This document shows, piece by piece, positions 23,403 to 31,699 of a stretch of DNA of 52,839 bases; the stretch's first letter is position 1, and the number at the start of each line of letters is the position of its first letter. A program made the translations under genes and the position numbers. Where the stretch lies: contig JAITWH010000032.1 of NCBI GenBank assembly GCA_031285405.1, forward strand, positions 1 to 52,839. Reading direction: 5' to 3'. The DNA is from Alistipes sp. Lineage in GTDB: Bacteria > Bacteroidota > Bacteroidia > Bacteroidales > Rikenellaceae. The notes beneath the pieces were generated by a model that saw nothing but the letters and a program-made list of their open reading frames with translations, made no database searches and was not told where the DNA came from.

Positions 23403-24635
23403 TTAGGCGAGGCCGATGATTTTTCCGCGCATTAGCATTGCGGCTCCTAAGGCTCCGGCGTTTTGGCCCATGCGTGAGAGGCGGAAACGGGTGTCTTTGT
23501 AGACCAGGTTGAGCGAGTATTTATTGGTGGAGGCCTTGAGCGGCAGCATGATGTAATCACCTGCGTGTGAGAGGTTTCCGCCGATGATCACCGTCTCCGG
23601 ATTGAAGATGTTGATCAGGAACGCGATGCTCTTTCCCGCCTTTTCGCCCACCTCCTCGATCAGCTCTATCGACAGGTTGTCGTCGTTGCGCGCCGCCGAG
23701 ATCACGTCGTCGATGTGGATGTTTTCGCCGCACTCGAACTTCTCGCGCAGGATGGTGTTGCTGCCGCGGCGCAGGCGGTCGATGATCTTCTCCTCGACGG
23801 CGACGCCCGAAATCTCGGTTTCGAGGCAACCCTTCTTGCCGCACGAACAGATCTTCTCGTTGTCGAAAAAGGGTGTGTGACCGAACTCGCCGGCGAAGCC
23901 CGACTTGCCGTAGAACAGCTTGCCGTCCATCACTATGCCGATCGCGACGCCTCGACCGAGGTGGAGGTAGAGTATGTTTTCGCCATCCTGCGGGCTGCCG
24001 GCGTTGTACTCGGCGTAGCAGCGGGCGCGGGTGTCGTTCTCAAGCAGCGTGCGGACGCCTGTCGCCTCCTCGAATATCTCCGTGAGCGACTCCTCGTTGG
24101 CGGTGAAGTATTTGTAGCTGCGGCCGGTGTTGGGGTTGACGCGCCCCGCGATGCAGACCCCGAGGCCGAGGATGCGGTCGCGGTCGACGCCGCACGTGTC
24201 GATGAAGTCGGAGATGCCCTTGCAGATGTGCCTGAGGCAGGCGTCGGTGTCGATCAGCTCGAAGTCGGTCTGCTCGCGGGAGACTATGATGTTGTTCTGG
24301 ATGTCGGTGATGACGAACTGGATATTGTCGCGGCCCACGTTGACACCCGCGAAGTAGATCGCCGAGCTCGTGAGGCCGTAGATGTTGGGACGGCGGCCGC
24401 CCGTCGTCTCGATCTTGCCGTTCTCGTGGACCAACTTGTCCTCGACCAACTCGCCGACAAGTTTAGTCATGGTGGGGATGCTGATGTGGAGCGCGGCCGT
24501 CAGCTCGGCGATCGTCGAGGGGCCGCCCGTCGCCATGTAGGCGACTATGTTGCGCTTGATGAGGTTGTTTTTGTGGACAACGCCGGTCTGAAGTTCGTCT
24601 TCGTGTTTGTTGAAAAACTCTTTTAAAGATACCAT
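23403..24635 (-). CDS. ROK-family transcriptional regulator
   Basis: A 410-residue NagC/XylR-type regulator. Residues about 25-75 form a winged helix-turn-helix (IVAYMATGGPSTIAELTAAL, TMTKLVGELVEDKLVHENGK), and the remainder is a ROK sugar-kinase-like domain with GVNVGRDNI, LENDTRARCYAE, GRGVAIGIVMDG and the zinc motif CSCGKKGCLE. The mix suggests a sugar- or sugar-phosphate-responsive repressor; its target is unknown because no sugar operon is adjacent. A minus-strand TATGTTTG (24684-24677) lies about 40 bases upstream. Confidence 0.92.
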   Translation of the reverse strand: MVSLKEFFNKHEDELQTGVVHKNNLIKRNIVAYMATGGPSTIAELTAALHISIPTMTKLVGELVEDKLVHENGKIETTGGRRPNIYGLTSSAIYFAGVNVGRDNIQFVITDIQNNIIVSREQTDFELIDTDACLRHICKGISDFIDTCGVDRDRILGLGVCIAGRVNPNTGRSYKYFTANEESLTEIFEEATGVRTLLENDTRARCYAEYNAGSPQDGENILYLHLGRGVAIGIVMDGKLFYGKSGFAGEFGHTPFFDNEKICSCGKKGCLETEISGVAVEEKIIDRLRRGSNTILREKFECGENIHIDDVISAARNDDNLSIELIEEVGEKAGKSIAFLINIFNPETVIIGGNLSHAGDYIMLPLKASTNKYSLNLVYKDTRFRLSRMGQNAGALGAAMLMRGKIIGLA

Positions 24636-24676
24636 TATCTACAACGTGAAAGGGTTATGTTTGCAATACGGGGATG

Positions 24677-24684
24677 CAAACATA
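24677..24684 (-). promoter_or_regulatory. -7 promoter element of the ROK regulator gene
   Basis: On the minus strand the sequence is TATGTTTG, an exact TAnnTTTG match, with a T-rich segment but only a weak -33 match (TTGT) upstream. The leader would be about 37 bases. Confidence 0.6.
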
Positions 24685-24751
24685 GTAAAAAATTTACGAA
24701 AACAACGACGGGCTATTAAATTTTTGCTCCGATCGGGGTTGGATTAGCTTT

Positions 24752-25639
24752 TCAGATGGTTTGCTTGGATGAGACCTGTACCCCAGGGGCGATCTTCGAC
24801 ACGAGGCCGGCGAGGACTGTGCCCGGGCCGAGCTCCGTGAATTCGTCGGCGCCGTCGGCCACCATGTTGCGGACTGCCTGCGTCCAGCGGACGGGCGAGG
24901 TGAGTTGGGCGATGAGGTTTTCGCGAATCTGCGCGGGATCGGTGTAGGGCTTGGCGTCGACATTCTGGTAGATGGGGCAGAGCGACTCGCGGAAGGGGGC
25001 GGCAGCGATGGCGGCGGCGAGCTCCACGCGCGCGGGTTCCATCAAGGGGGAGTGGAAGGCTCCTCCGACCGGCAGCCTGAGGGCGCGCTTGGCACCGGCG
25101 GCCTTCATCGCTTCGCAGGCGGCGTCGATGGCTTCGATCGTTCCCGAGATTACGAGTTGGCCCGGGCAGTTGTAGTTTGCAGCTACGACAACCCCGGGTG
25201 TGGCGGCGCAAATTTCTTCTACGCGCGCGTCGTCGAGCGCGAGTACGGCGGCCATGGTCGAGGGGGTGATTTCGCACGCCTTCTGCATCGCCTTGGCGCG
25301 GATGGCGACAAGTTTCAGGCCATCCTCGAAGCCGAGGGCGCCCGCCGCGACCAGCGCCGAAAATTCGCCTAACGAGTGGCCGGCTGCCATGTCGGGACGA
25401 AAGTCGGCGCCCAGAGCCTTGGCCATGATTACCGAGTGGAGGAAGACGGCCGGTTGAGTGACGGCGGTCTGTTTGAGTTCTTCGGGGGTGCCGCCGAACA
25501 TGATGTCGGTGATGCGGAAGCCGAGGATGTCGTTGGCCTGTTCGAAGAGCTCGCGGGCGACGGGAACGTTGTCGTAGAGCTCTTTGCCCATGCCGGGGAA
25601 CTGTGCGCCCTGTCCGGGAAATATGAATGCTTTTGCCAT
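24752..25639 (-). CDS. fabD: Malonyl-CoA:ACP transacylase
   Basis: FabD loads malonyl groups onto acyl carrier protein for fatty-acid synthesis. The 295-residue protein begins MAKAFIFPGQGAQFPGMGKE and has the nucleophile S89 in GHSLGEF, the catalytic histidine H196 in GGAFHSPLM, and the late GPGTVLAGLV motif. A long open frame reaches upstream to 26485, but it runs antisense to the plsC gene and is not real. Minus-strand TACCTTTG (25702-25695) and TAACTTTG (25692-25685) upstream are candidate -7 elements. Confidence 0.95.
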   Translation of the reverse strand: MAKAFIFPGQGAQFPGMGKELYDNVPVARELFEQANDILGFRITDIMFGGTPEELKQTAVTQPAVFLHSVIMAKALGADFRPDMAAGHSLGEFSALVAAGALGFEDGLKLVAIRAKAMQKACEITPSTMAAVLALDDARVEEICAATPGVVVAANYNCPGQLVISGTIEAIDAACEAMKAAGAKRALRLPVGGAFHSPLMEPARVELAAAIAAAPFRESLCPIYQNVDAKPYTDPAQIRENLIAQLTSPVRWTQAVRNMVADGADEFTELGPGTVLAGLVSKIAPGVQVSSKQTI

Positions 25640-25684
25640 GATCTTGCAAATTTTTAAGTTAGGTTTTGTTTGCGTTTCCGGATG

Positions 25685-25702
25685 CAAAGTTACACAAAGG
25701 TA
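25685..25702 (-). promoter_or_regulatory. Candidate -7 elements of fabD
   Basis: Two adjacent exact matches to TAnnTTTG on the minus strand, TACCTTTG (25702-25695) and TAACTTTG (25692-25685), lie about 50 bases upstream of the fabD ATG. No TTTG is found at the usual distance for either, so only one or neither may be used. Confidence 0.5.
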
Positions 25703-25780
25703 AGGAATCTTCATTAATTGTTGATAATTTCGCGGGGCGGAAGGCGGGTTGTTCGCCGAAAATGTGTAAAATTGCAGGAT

Positions 25781-26500
25781 ATGTTTACTGTGCTGTTCTA
25801 TGTCGTGTTGGTTGCGTTGCTGGTCATCTTTCTGACTGCCACGCTGTTGGTGTTTCCGTTTACGGTGCCTTTCGACCCTTCGCGGCGGGTGGTGCACGAA
25901 ATTTCGCGGGGCATCTCGCTGCTGTTTCTCAATCTGGCGCCGCGGTGGCGGACGAGGGTCGAGGGGTTGGAGAATGTCGATCGCGGGCGGGCTTACGTCA
26001 TTGTGTTGAACCACAATGCGATGGTCGATATTCCGATGCTCTACTGGGTGCCTTTGAACTTTCGGTGGGTGTCGAAGGGGGAGATTCGGGCCATGCCATT
26101 CATCGGGCAGTTCCTGATGCTGCACGGCGATATTCTGATTCCGCGCGACAACCCCCGCAAGGCGGCGGCGATGGTGATGGACGACGGGTGCAAGTGGCTG
26201 CGTGACAGAGGGGTGAGTGTGGCGATATTTCCCGAGGGCACGCGCTCGAAGACGGGGGAGATCGGACGGTTCAAGTCGGGGGCCTTTGCGTTGGCGAAAG
26301 AGGCGGGGGTGGGGATACTGCCCGTCGTGCTGAGTGGATCGCGGGTGATCGGTCGGCACGGTTGGATGCCCTGGCGGCACGACTTTTCGGTGACGGTGCT
26401 GCCTCCCGTTAGTGCCGAAGAGGTGGCCGGGCGGGAGGTTAAGGAGGTTATGGAGGAGGTTCGCGAGAGCATGATTGCTGTGCAATCATGCTCAATTTAG
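25781..26500 (+). CDS. plsC: 1-acyl-sn-glycerol-3-phosphate acyltransferase (PlsC-like)
   Basis: A 239-residue membrane-bound acyltransferase that makes phosphatidate from lysophosphatidate. The N-terminal helix (1-26) anchors it; the HX4D catalytic motif is H78-D83 (LNHNAMVD), followed by the glycerol-phosphate motif FPEGTRS (150-156) and a conserved VLPVV-like strand (GILPVVLSG). I start at MFTVLFYVV, after AGGAT, and not at the upstream in-frame ATG that adds 21 basic residues. The final codons contain a perfect 12-bp hairpin. It is divergent from fabD, so two fatty-acid/phospholipid genes share one control region. Confidence 0.88.
   Translation: MFTVLFYVVLVALLVIFLTATLLVFPFTVPFDPSRRVVHEISRGISLLFLNLAPRWRTRVEGLENVDRGRAYVIVLNHNAMVDIPMLYWVPLNFRWVSKGEIRAMPFIGQFLMLHGDILIPRDNPRKAAAMVMDDGCKWLRDRGVSVAIFPEGTRSKTGEIGRFKSGAFALAKEAGVGILPVVLSGSRVIGRHGWMPWRHDFSVTVLPPVSAEEVAGREVKEVMEEVRESMIAVQSCSI
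26467..26493. terminator. 12-bp hairpin at the end of plsC
   Basis: GAGCATGATTGC (26467-26478), loop TGT, GCAATCATGCTC (26482-26493) is a perfect 12-bp inverted repeat that lies inside the last codons and ends just before the TAG. There is no long T-run after it, so it may be an mRNA-stabilising hairpin or a weak terminator. Confidence 0.6.
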
Positions 26501-26568
26501 AATTAAAAATTAAGAATTAAGAATTAAGCTACGCGATATTTAGTTTAGAATTTAAGATTTAGAAACAG
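26501..26568. repeat. AT-rich spacer with short tandem and dispersed repeats
   Basis: The spacer starts with several copies of AATTAAGA/AATTAAAA in tandem (26501-26527) and then TTAAGCTACGCGATAT (26524-26539), identical to 14124-14139. No perfect promoter element is visible, so parE may be read from upstream. Confidence 0.65.
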
Positions 26569-28413
26569 GTGGGTGAGACTATAAAGTATACGGAGAGCGA
26601 CATTAAGACCCTCTCAACGCGAGAGCAGATGCGGTTGCGTCCAGGGATGTGGATCGGGAAGTTGGGCGACGGGAGTCAGCCCGACGATGGGATCTATACC
26701 CTTATCAAAGAGGTGATGGACAACTCGGTCGATGAGTTTATCATGGGCGCGGGCAAGAACATCGAGCTGACGATCGGTGAGGGCAACGTGGTGACGGTGA
26801 GGGACTACGGGCGGGGGATTCCGCTCAACAGTCTCGCCGACGCGGTGAGCAAGATCAACACCAGCGGGAAGTATGGCGGCGACGCGTTCAAGAAGACCGT
26901 GGGGTTGAACGGGGTGGGGGTGAAGGCGGTCAACATGTTGTCGAGCAGCTTTATGGCGCGGTCGATACGTGGCGGCGAGGCGCGCACCGTGACTTTCGAA
27001 AGGGGTGTCGAGACGAGCGACAGGCACGAGAGCGGGGTGAACGAGAAGGACGGCACGCTGATCAGCTATGTGGTCGACACGGAGGTGTTCGGCGAGTATG
27101 TCTACAACATGGAGTATGTGGAGCAGCGGGTGCGCAACTACACCTATCTCAACACGGGGCTGACGGTGCGGCTCAACGGCGAGCCTTATGTCTCGAAGAA
27201 CGGGTTGCTCGATCTGCTGAATGAGAATCTGGGCGAAGAGCCGCTCTATGAGCCGATACACCTTAAGGCGGACGATATCGAGATTGTGATAACGCACGGG
27301 ACGGGGTATGGCGAGAGCTACTTCTCGTTTGTCAACAGTCAGTACACGTCGCAGGGGGGGACTCATCAGGCCGCTTTCCGTGAGGCGATCGCCAAGACCA
27401 TCAAGGAGTTTTACAGGAAGGATTACGATCCGGCCGATATTCGCACCTCGCTCGTGGGGGCGATCTCAATCAGCGTCGAGGAGCCGGAGTTCGAGAGTCA
27501 GACTAAGATCAAGCTCGGTTCGCGGCTCATGGCTCCGGGTGGGGCGACGATCAGGCAGTTCGTGCTCGACTTCGTGAAGGAGAACTTAGACAACTATTTG
27601 CACAAGCATCCATCCACCGCGGAGACGCTCGGGAAGAAGATCGCCGAGAACGAAAAGGAGCGCAAGGCGATCAGCGGGGTGCAGAAGAAGGCGAGGGAGA
27701 TGGCAAAAAAGGTGAGCCTGAACAATCGCAAGCTGAGAGACTGCAAGGTGCACTTTGCCGATAAAGACCCGCGGGCGGAGGAGACGATGATATTCATCAC
27801 CGAGGGGAACTCGGCGAGCGGGTCGATCACCAAGAGTCGCGATGTGAAGACGCAGGCGGTATTCTCGCTGCGGGGTAAGCCGCTTAACACTTATGGGCTT
27901 ACCAAGAAGGTGGTGTATGAGAACGAGGAGTTCAACCTGTTGCAGGCGGCGCTCAACATCGAGGACAGCATCGAGAATCTGCGATACAACAAGGTGGTGA
28001 TTGCGACCGACGCCGACGTCGACGGGATGCACATCAGGTTGTTGATGATGACATTCTTTTTGCAGTTCTTTCCGGAGGTGATTCGGCAGGGGCATCTGTT
28101 TGTGTTGCAGACGCCGCTGTTCAGGGTGCGCAACAAGAAGGAGACGATGTATTGCTACAACGAGGAGGAGCGGCGGCGGGCTCTCAAGAAGTTGGGGGCG
28201 ACGGCCGAGATTACGCGATTCAAGGGGCTGGGCGAGATTTCGGCCGACGAGTTTCGCGAGTTCATCGGCGAGGACATGAGGCTCGAAGCGATACGACTCT
28301 CGAAGGGGGACTCGATTGCCGATGTGCTCACCTTTTATATGGGTTCGAACACACCCGAACGACGCGATTTTGTGATAGACAACCTTAGGATCGAAGCCGA
28401 CTATGTTGAATGA
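26569..28413 (+). CDS. parE: Topoisomerase IV subunit B
   Basis: The ATPase subunit of the enzyme that unlinks replicated chromosomes. The 614-residue protein has the GHKL ATP site ([10 protein letters not shown] near 47-56, VRDYGRGIP, then [11 protein letters not shown]), the transducer domain, and the TOPRIM metal-binding motifs ITEGNSASG and [10 protein letters not shown]. The start is a GTG (GTGGGTGAGACT), chosen because it gives the conserved N-terminus and no ATG lies in frame before the adjacent conserved part. It overlaps parC by 11 bases, so subunit synthesis is coupled. The smaller size and partner type favour topoisomerase IV over gyrase. Confidence 0.93.
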   Translation: MGETIKYTESDIKTLSTREQMRLRPGMWIGKLGDGSQPDDGIYTLIKEVMDNSVDEFIMGAGKNIELTIGEGNVVTVRDYGRGIPLNSLADAVSKINTSGKYGGDAFKKTVGLNGVGVKAVNMLSSSFMARSIRGGEARTVTFERGVETSDRHESGVNEKDGTLISYVVDTEVFGEYVYNMEYVEQRVRNYTYLNTGLTVRLNGEPYVSKNGLLDLLNENLGEEPLYEPIHLKADDIEIVITHGTGYGESYFSFVNSQYTSQGGTHQAAFREAIAKTIKEFYRKDYDPADIRTSLVGAISISVEEPEFESQTKIKLGSRLMAPGGATIRQFVLDFVKENLDNYLHKHPSTAETLGKKIAENEKERKAISGVQKKAREMAKKVSLNNRKLRDCKVHFADKDPRAEETMIFITEGNSASGSITKSRDVKTQAVFSLRGKPLNTYGLTKKVVYENEEFNLLQAALNIEDSIENLRYNKVVIATDADVDGMHIRLLMMTFFLQFFPEVIRQGHLFVLQTPLFRVRNKKETMYCYNEEERRRALKKLGATAEITRFKGLGEISADEFREFIGEDMRLEAIRLSKGDSIADVLTFYMGSNTPERRDFVIDNLRIEADYVE

Positions 28414-31105
28414 TGTATATAAGGAGTGGTGGCTGGAGTACGCCTCGTATGTGATACTGGAGCGTGCCGTGCCGCATGTGGAGGATGGATTGAAGCCCGT
28501 GCAGCGGCGTATACTCCACTCTATGAAGCGCTTGGACGACGGGCGCTACAACAAGGTGGCCAACGTGATCGGGCACACCATGCAGTTTCACCCCCACGGC
28601 GACGCCTCGATCGGGGACGCGCTGGTGCAGTTGGGGCAGAAGGATCTGCTGATCGACTGTCAGGGGAACTGGGGAAATATATTGACCGGTGACGGGGCGG
28701 CGGCGGCGCGATACATCGAGGCGAGGCTGTCGAAGTTTGCGCTGGATGTGGTGTTCAACCCCAAGACCACCGAGTGGATGCTGTCGTACGACGGGCGAAA
28801 TCAGGAGCCGGTGACGCTGCCGGTGAAGTTTCCGCTGCTGCTGGCCCAGGGGGTCGAGGGGATTGCCGTTGGGTTGGCTTCTAAAATTTTGCCGCACAAC
28901 TTTGTGGAGTTGATCGACGCGTCGGTCGCATATCTGCGGGGTGAGGAGTTTGAGTTGTATCCCGACTTTCCGACGGGGGGGATGGTCGACGTGAGTCGCT
29001 ACAACAACGGATTGAGGGGCGGGGCGGTGAAGGTGCGTGCGAAGATCGCGAAGATCGACAGGCGTACGCTTGCCATCACCGAGATTCCGTATGGCACAAC
29101 CACCGAGAGCATCAAGGAGTCGATCATCAAGGCCAACGACAGGGGCAAGATCAAGATACGCAAGGTGGATGACAACACCGCCGAGAAGGTGGAGATCATA
29201 ATCCATGTATCGAACGACGAATCTTCAGACAAGACTATCGACGCGCTCTATGCCTTTACGGATTGCGAGGTGAGCATCTCTCCCAACTCGACGGTGATAT
29301 GGGAGGACAAGCCGCACTTTCTGGGGGTGTCGGAGATTTTGTGTCGCTCGACCGACCGCACGCGGGAGCTGCTGTTGCAGGAGCTGCACATCAGGTTGGA
29401 TGAGTTGGCGGAGGATTGGCACATGTCGTCGCTGGAGAAGATATTCATCGAGAACAAGTTGTATCAGCGGATCGAAGGGGCGAAGACGCGCGAGGAGGCA
29501 TACTCGGCGGTAGACGAGGGGTTGGAGCCTTTCAAGGGGTTGCTGCGGAGGGAGATTACGAAGGAGGATGTGGTGAAGCTGACCGAGCTGCGGTTCATAC
29601 GTATTTCGAGGTTCGACACCGCGCGCGCCGACGAGCATATTCGCGGGGTGGAGGAGGAGATGGAGCAGGTGCGGCATGACATCGAGCATATTGTGCCATA
29701 TACGATTGCCTACTACGAGCGGATCAGGCAGAAGTATGGCGAGGGGCGCGAACGGCGGACGGAGATTCGTGAGTTCGACAGCATCGAGGCCGCGAAGGTG
29801 GTGACGGCGAACGCGAAGCTGTATGTCGACAGGGCGGAGGGATTCTTCGGCATCGGCGCGGGGATGAAGAAGGATGAGTTTGTGTGCGACTGCTCGGATA
29901 TCGACGACGTGATTGTGATCTGTCGCGACGGGCGGTATGTGATTACGAAGGTTAGCGACAAGGCGTTTTTCCACAAGAACATACTTTATATAGGTGTGTT
30001 CAAGCGGGGCGACGAGCGGACTATATACAACGTGCTGTATCGCGACGGCAAGCAGGGGGCGGTGATGATGAAGCGGTGCGCCATTGTGGGCATCACGCGT
30101 GACAAGGAGTATGACCTGACTAAGGGGACGGCGGGGAGCGACATCATGTGGTTGACGGTGAACCCCAACGGCGAGGCGGAGGTGCTGAAGGTATACTTCA
30201 AACCCAGGCCGAGGTTGAAGAAGGTGATCACGGATCTCGACTTCTCGGTGCTGGCCATCAAGGGGCGGGCGTCGCAGGGGAATTTGTTCTCGCGGTACGG
30301 GATTCATAAAATTGTGCTGAAGGAGAAGGGGGCGTCTACGCTCGGCGGGCAGAACATCTGGTACGACGAGGAGATTCGAAGGCTCAACGCCGACGGGCGC
30401 GGGGTGCTGTTGGGTGAGTTTGAGGGCGACGACAGGATTGTGGTCTTCACGCGGCACAACTACTATGTGACGGGGTATGAGCTGACGCATCACTTTCCGG
30501 AAGATACGGTGCGGGTTGAGAAGTGGGATGGCGATCGGATTTACAGTGCGGTCTACTTCGACGAGGGGTTGAAGTTCTATTATGTGAAGCGTTTTCCGGC
30601 CGTGGCAAACGGGGGGAGTCAGCAGGATTGGTTGGATGCCGACTGCAGGTTGGTGGAGCTGACGGACAATCCGCGGCCCCGTTTGGAGGTTTCGTATACG
30701 GGGGCTAACGCGGGGCGGCCGGTCGATGTGGTGGATGTGGGTGAGTATATCGGTATCAAGAGTCATAAGGCTAAGGGTAAGCGGATTACTACTTATGAGG
30801 TGGGAGGGCTTCGGTTTTTGGAGGCGATTGTTGTTGCTTTGGAGGCGGGGGCTGAGGTTTTGGATGAGGAGGTCGAGGGGGTTGCCGCTCCTGAGGATGA
30901 GTCCTACGATGTTGCATTGTCGGATGACGGCGGGGCGGAAGAATCTGCCGGCGGGGATGCGTTTGCGGATGATGACTCTGTGAGTACGGCGGCGGGTGTT
31001 TCGTTTGCGGCTCCGGAGTTGATTATCGAACGTCCTGGCGGGGCGGTTACCGAGGAGACGGACGATGTGCGGAACAGGCCGTCGGAACAACTCAATCTGT
31101 TTTGA
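28403..31105 (+). CDS. parC: Topoisomerase IV subunit A
   Basis: The DNA breakage-reunion subunit, 900 residues. The catalytic tyrosine is Y104 ([12 protein letters not shown]). The quinolone-contact helix reads [17 protein letters not shown]: the position equal to E. coli ParC S80 is Ala (A68), and the acidic partner position keeps Asp. The C-terminal half holds the beta-propeller part, then an acidic Ala/Glu/Asp-rich tail (about 810-890) that ends in EQLNLF, resembling a sliding-clamp-binding peptide. It overlaps parE and its stop is two bases before the GTG start of aroK. Long open frames on the opposite strand here are antisense shadows. Confidence 0.93.
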   Translation: MLNDVYKEWWLEYASYVILERAVPHVEDGLKPVQRRILHSMKRLDDGRYNKVANVIGHTMQFHPHGDASIGDALVQLGQKDLLIDCQGNWGNILTGDGAAAARYIEARLSKFALDVVFNPKTTEWMLSYDGRNQEPVTLPVKFPLLLAQGVEGIAVGLASKILPHNFVELIDASVAYLRGEEFELYPDFPTGGMVDVSRYNNGLRGGAVKVRAKIAKIDRRTLAITEIPYGTTTESIKESIIKANDRGKIKIRKVDDNTAEKVEIIIHVSNDESSDKTIDALYAFTDCEVSISPNSTVIWEDKPHFLGVSEILCRSTDRTRELLLQELHIRLDELAEDWHMSSLEKIFIENKLYQRIEGAKTREEAYSAVDEGLEPFKGLLRREITKEDVVKLTELRFIRISRFDTARADEHIRGVEEEMEQVRHDIEHIVPYTIAYYERIRQKYGEGRERRTEIREFDSIEAAKVVTANAKLYVDRAEGFFGIGAGMKKDEFVCDCSDIDDVIVICRDGRYVITKVSDKAFFHKNILYIGVFKRGDERTIYNVLYRDGKQGAVMMKRCAIVGITRDKEYDLTKGTAGSDIMWLTVNPNGEAEVLKVYFKPRPRLKKVITDLDFSVLAIKGRASQGNLFSRYGIHKIVLKEKGASTLGGQNIWYDEEIRRLNADGRGVLLGEFEGDDRIVVFTRHNYYVTGYELTHHFPEDTVRVEKWDGDRIYSAVYFDEGLKFYYVKRFPAVANGGSQQDWLDADCRLVELTDNPRPRLEVSYTGANAGRPVDVVDVGEYIGIKSHKAKGKRITTYEVGGLRFLEAIVVALEAGAEVLDEEVEGVAAPEDESYDVALSDDGGAEESAGGDAFADDDSVSTAAGVSFAAPELIIERPGGAVTEETDDVRNRPSEQLNLF

Positions 31106-31107
31106 TA

Positions 31108-31635
31108 GTGGCGCGGAGGATATTTTTAGTGGGGTTCATGGGGTGCGGCAAGAGCAGTTTCGGGCGGCGCATCGCATCGGAGTCGGGGTGGGAGCTGATT
31201 GACACCGACCGCGAGATCGAGCGGCTGGCGGGTATGACGATTGCAGAGATTTTTGAGCAGTCGGGCGAGGAGGCGTTCCGTGAGATCGAGCGGCAAGTGA
31301 TTGAGGGAGCGGTGGTTGCGGAACGTGATGTCATCGTCGCGTTGGGTGGCGGGGCGGTGTGTCGCGAAGGGGTGATGGAGATGTTGGGCGAGGCGGGCGA
31401 GACGATATATCTGAAGATGCCGGCCGAGCGGTTGGTGCGGAGGATGAGTGCAGTGGGGCGGGCCAAGAGGCCGAAAATCGCGGGTATGGGGGATGCCGAG
31501 TTGACCGAATATATCGAAAAAACGCTGCCCGAGCGCGAGAATTACTATAACAAAGCTAACTTTGTGCTCGATTGTGGCGAGGCTTCGGATGCGGCCCTTA
31601 TGAAGATTCTTTTGGAGCGGTTGGGGAGTTTGTAG
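31108..31635 (+). CDS. aroK: Shikimate kinase
   Basis: AroK phosphorylates shikimate in aromatic amino-acid synthesis. The 175-residue P-loop kinase has GFMGCGKSSFGRRIA (Walker A), DTDREIE (shikimate-site Asp), FREIERQV and the loop ALGGGAVCR, as well as the LID arginine region SAVGRAKRPKI. I place the start at GTG 31108 (GTGGCGCGGAGGATA); a TTG overlapping the parC stop is the only alternative and adds two residues. It is tightly linked to parC. Confidence 0.93.
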   Translation: MARRIFLVGFMGCGKSSFGRRIASESGWELIDTDREIERLAGMTIAEIFEQSGEEAFREIERQVIEGAVVAERDVIVALGGGAVCREGVMEMLGEAGETIYLKMPAERLVRRMSAVGRAKRPKIAGMGDAELTEYIEKTLPERENYYNKANFVLDCGEASDAALMKILLERLGSL

Positions 31636-31699
31636 GTGGTTTTGTCGAGGGGGGGGCGAGGAGATAATTTTAACGTGCGTAAAATTTAAAATTTGATAT

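Noticed and set aside
24752-26485. A 577-residue open frame continuing upstream of fabD
   Set aside because: The upstream half is antisense to plsC and has no family features; the FabD N-terminus clearly begins at 25639.
29225-31090. A 621-residue open frame antisense to parC
   Set aside because: In GC-rich genes the opposite strand often stays open; composition is Arg/His/Pro/Leu-rich and no start context is seen.
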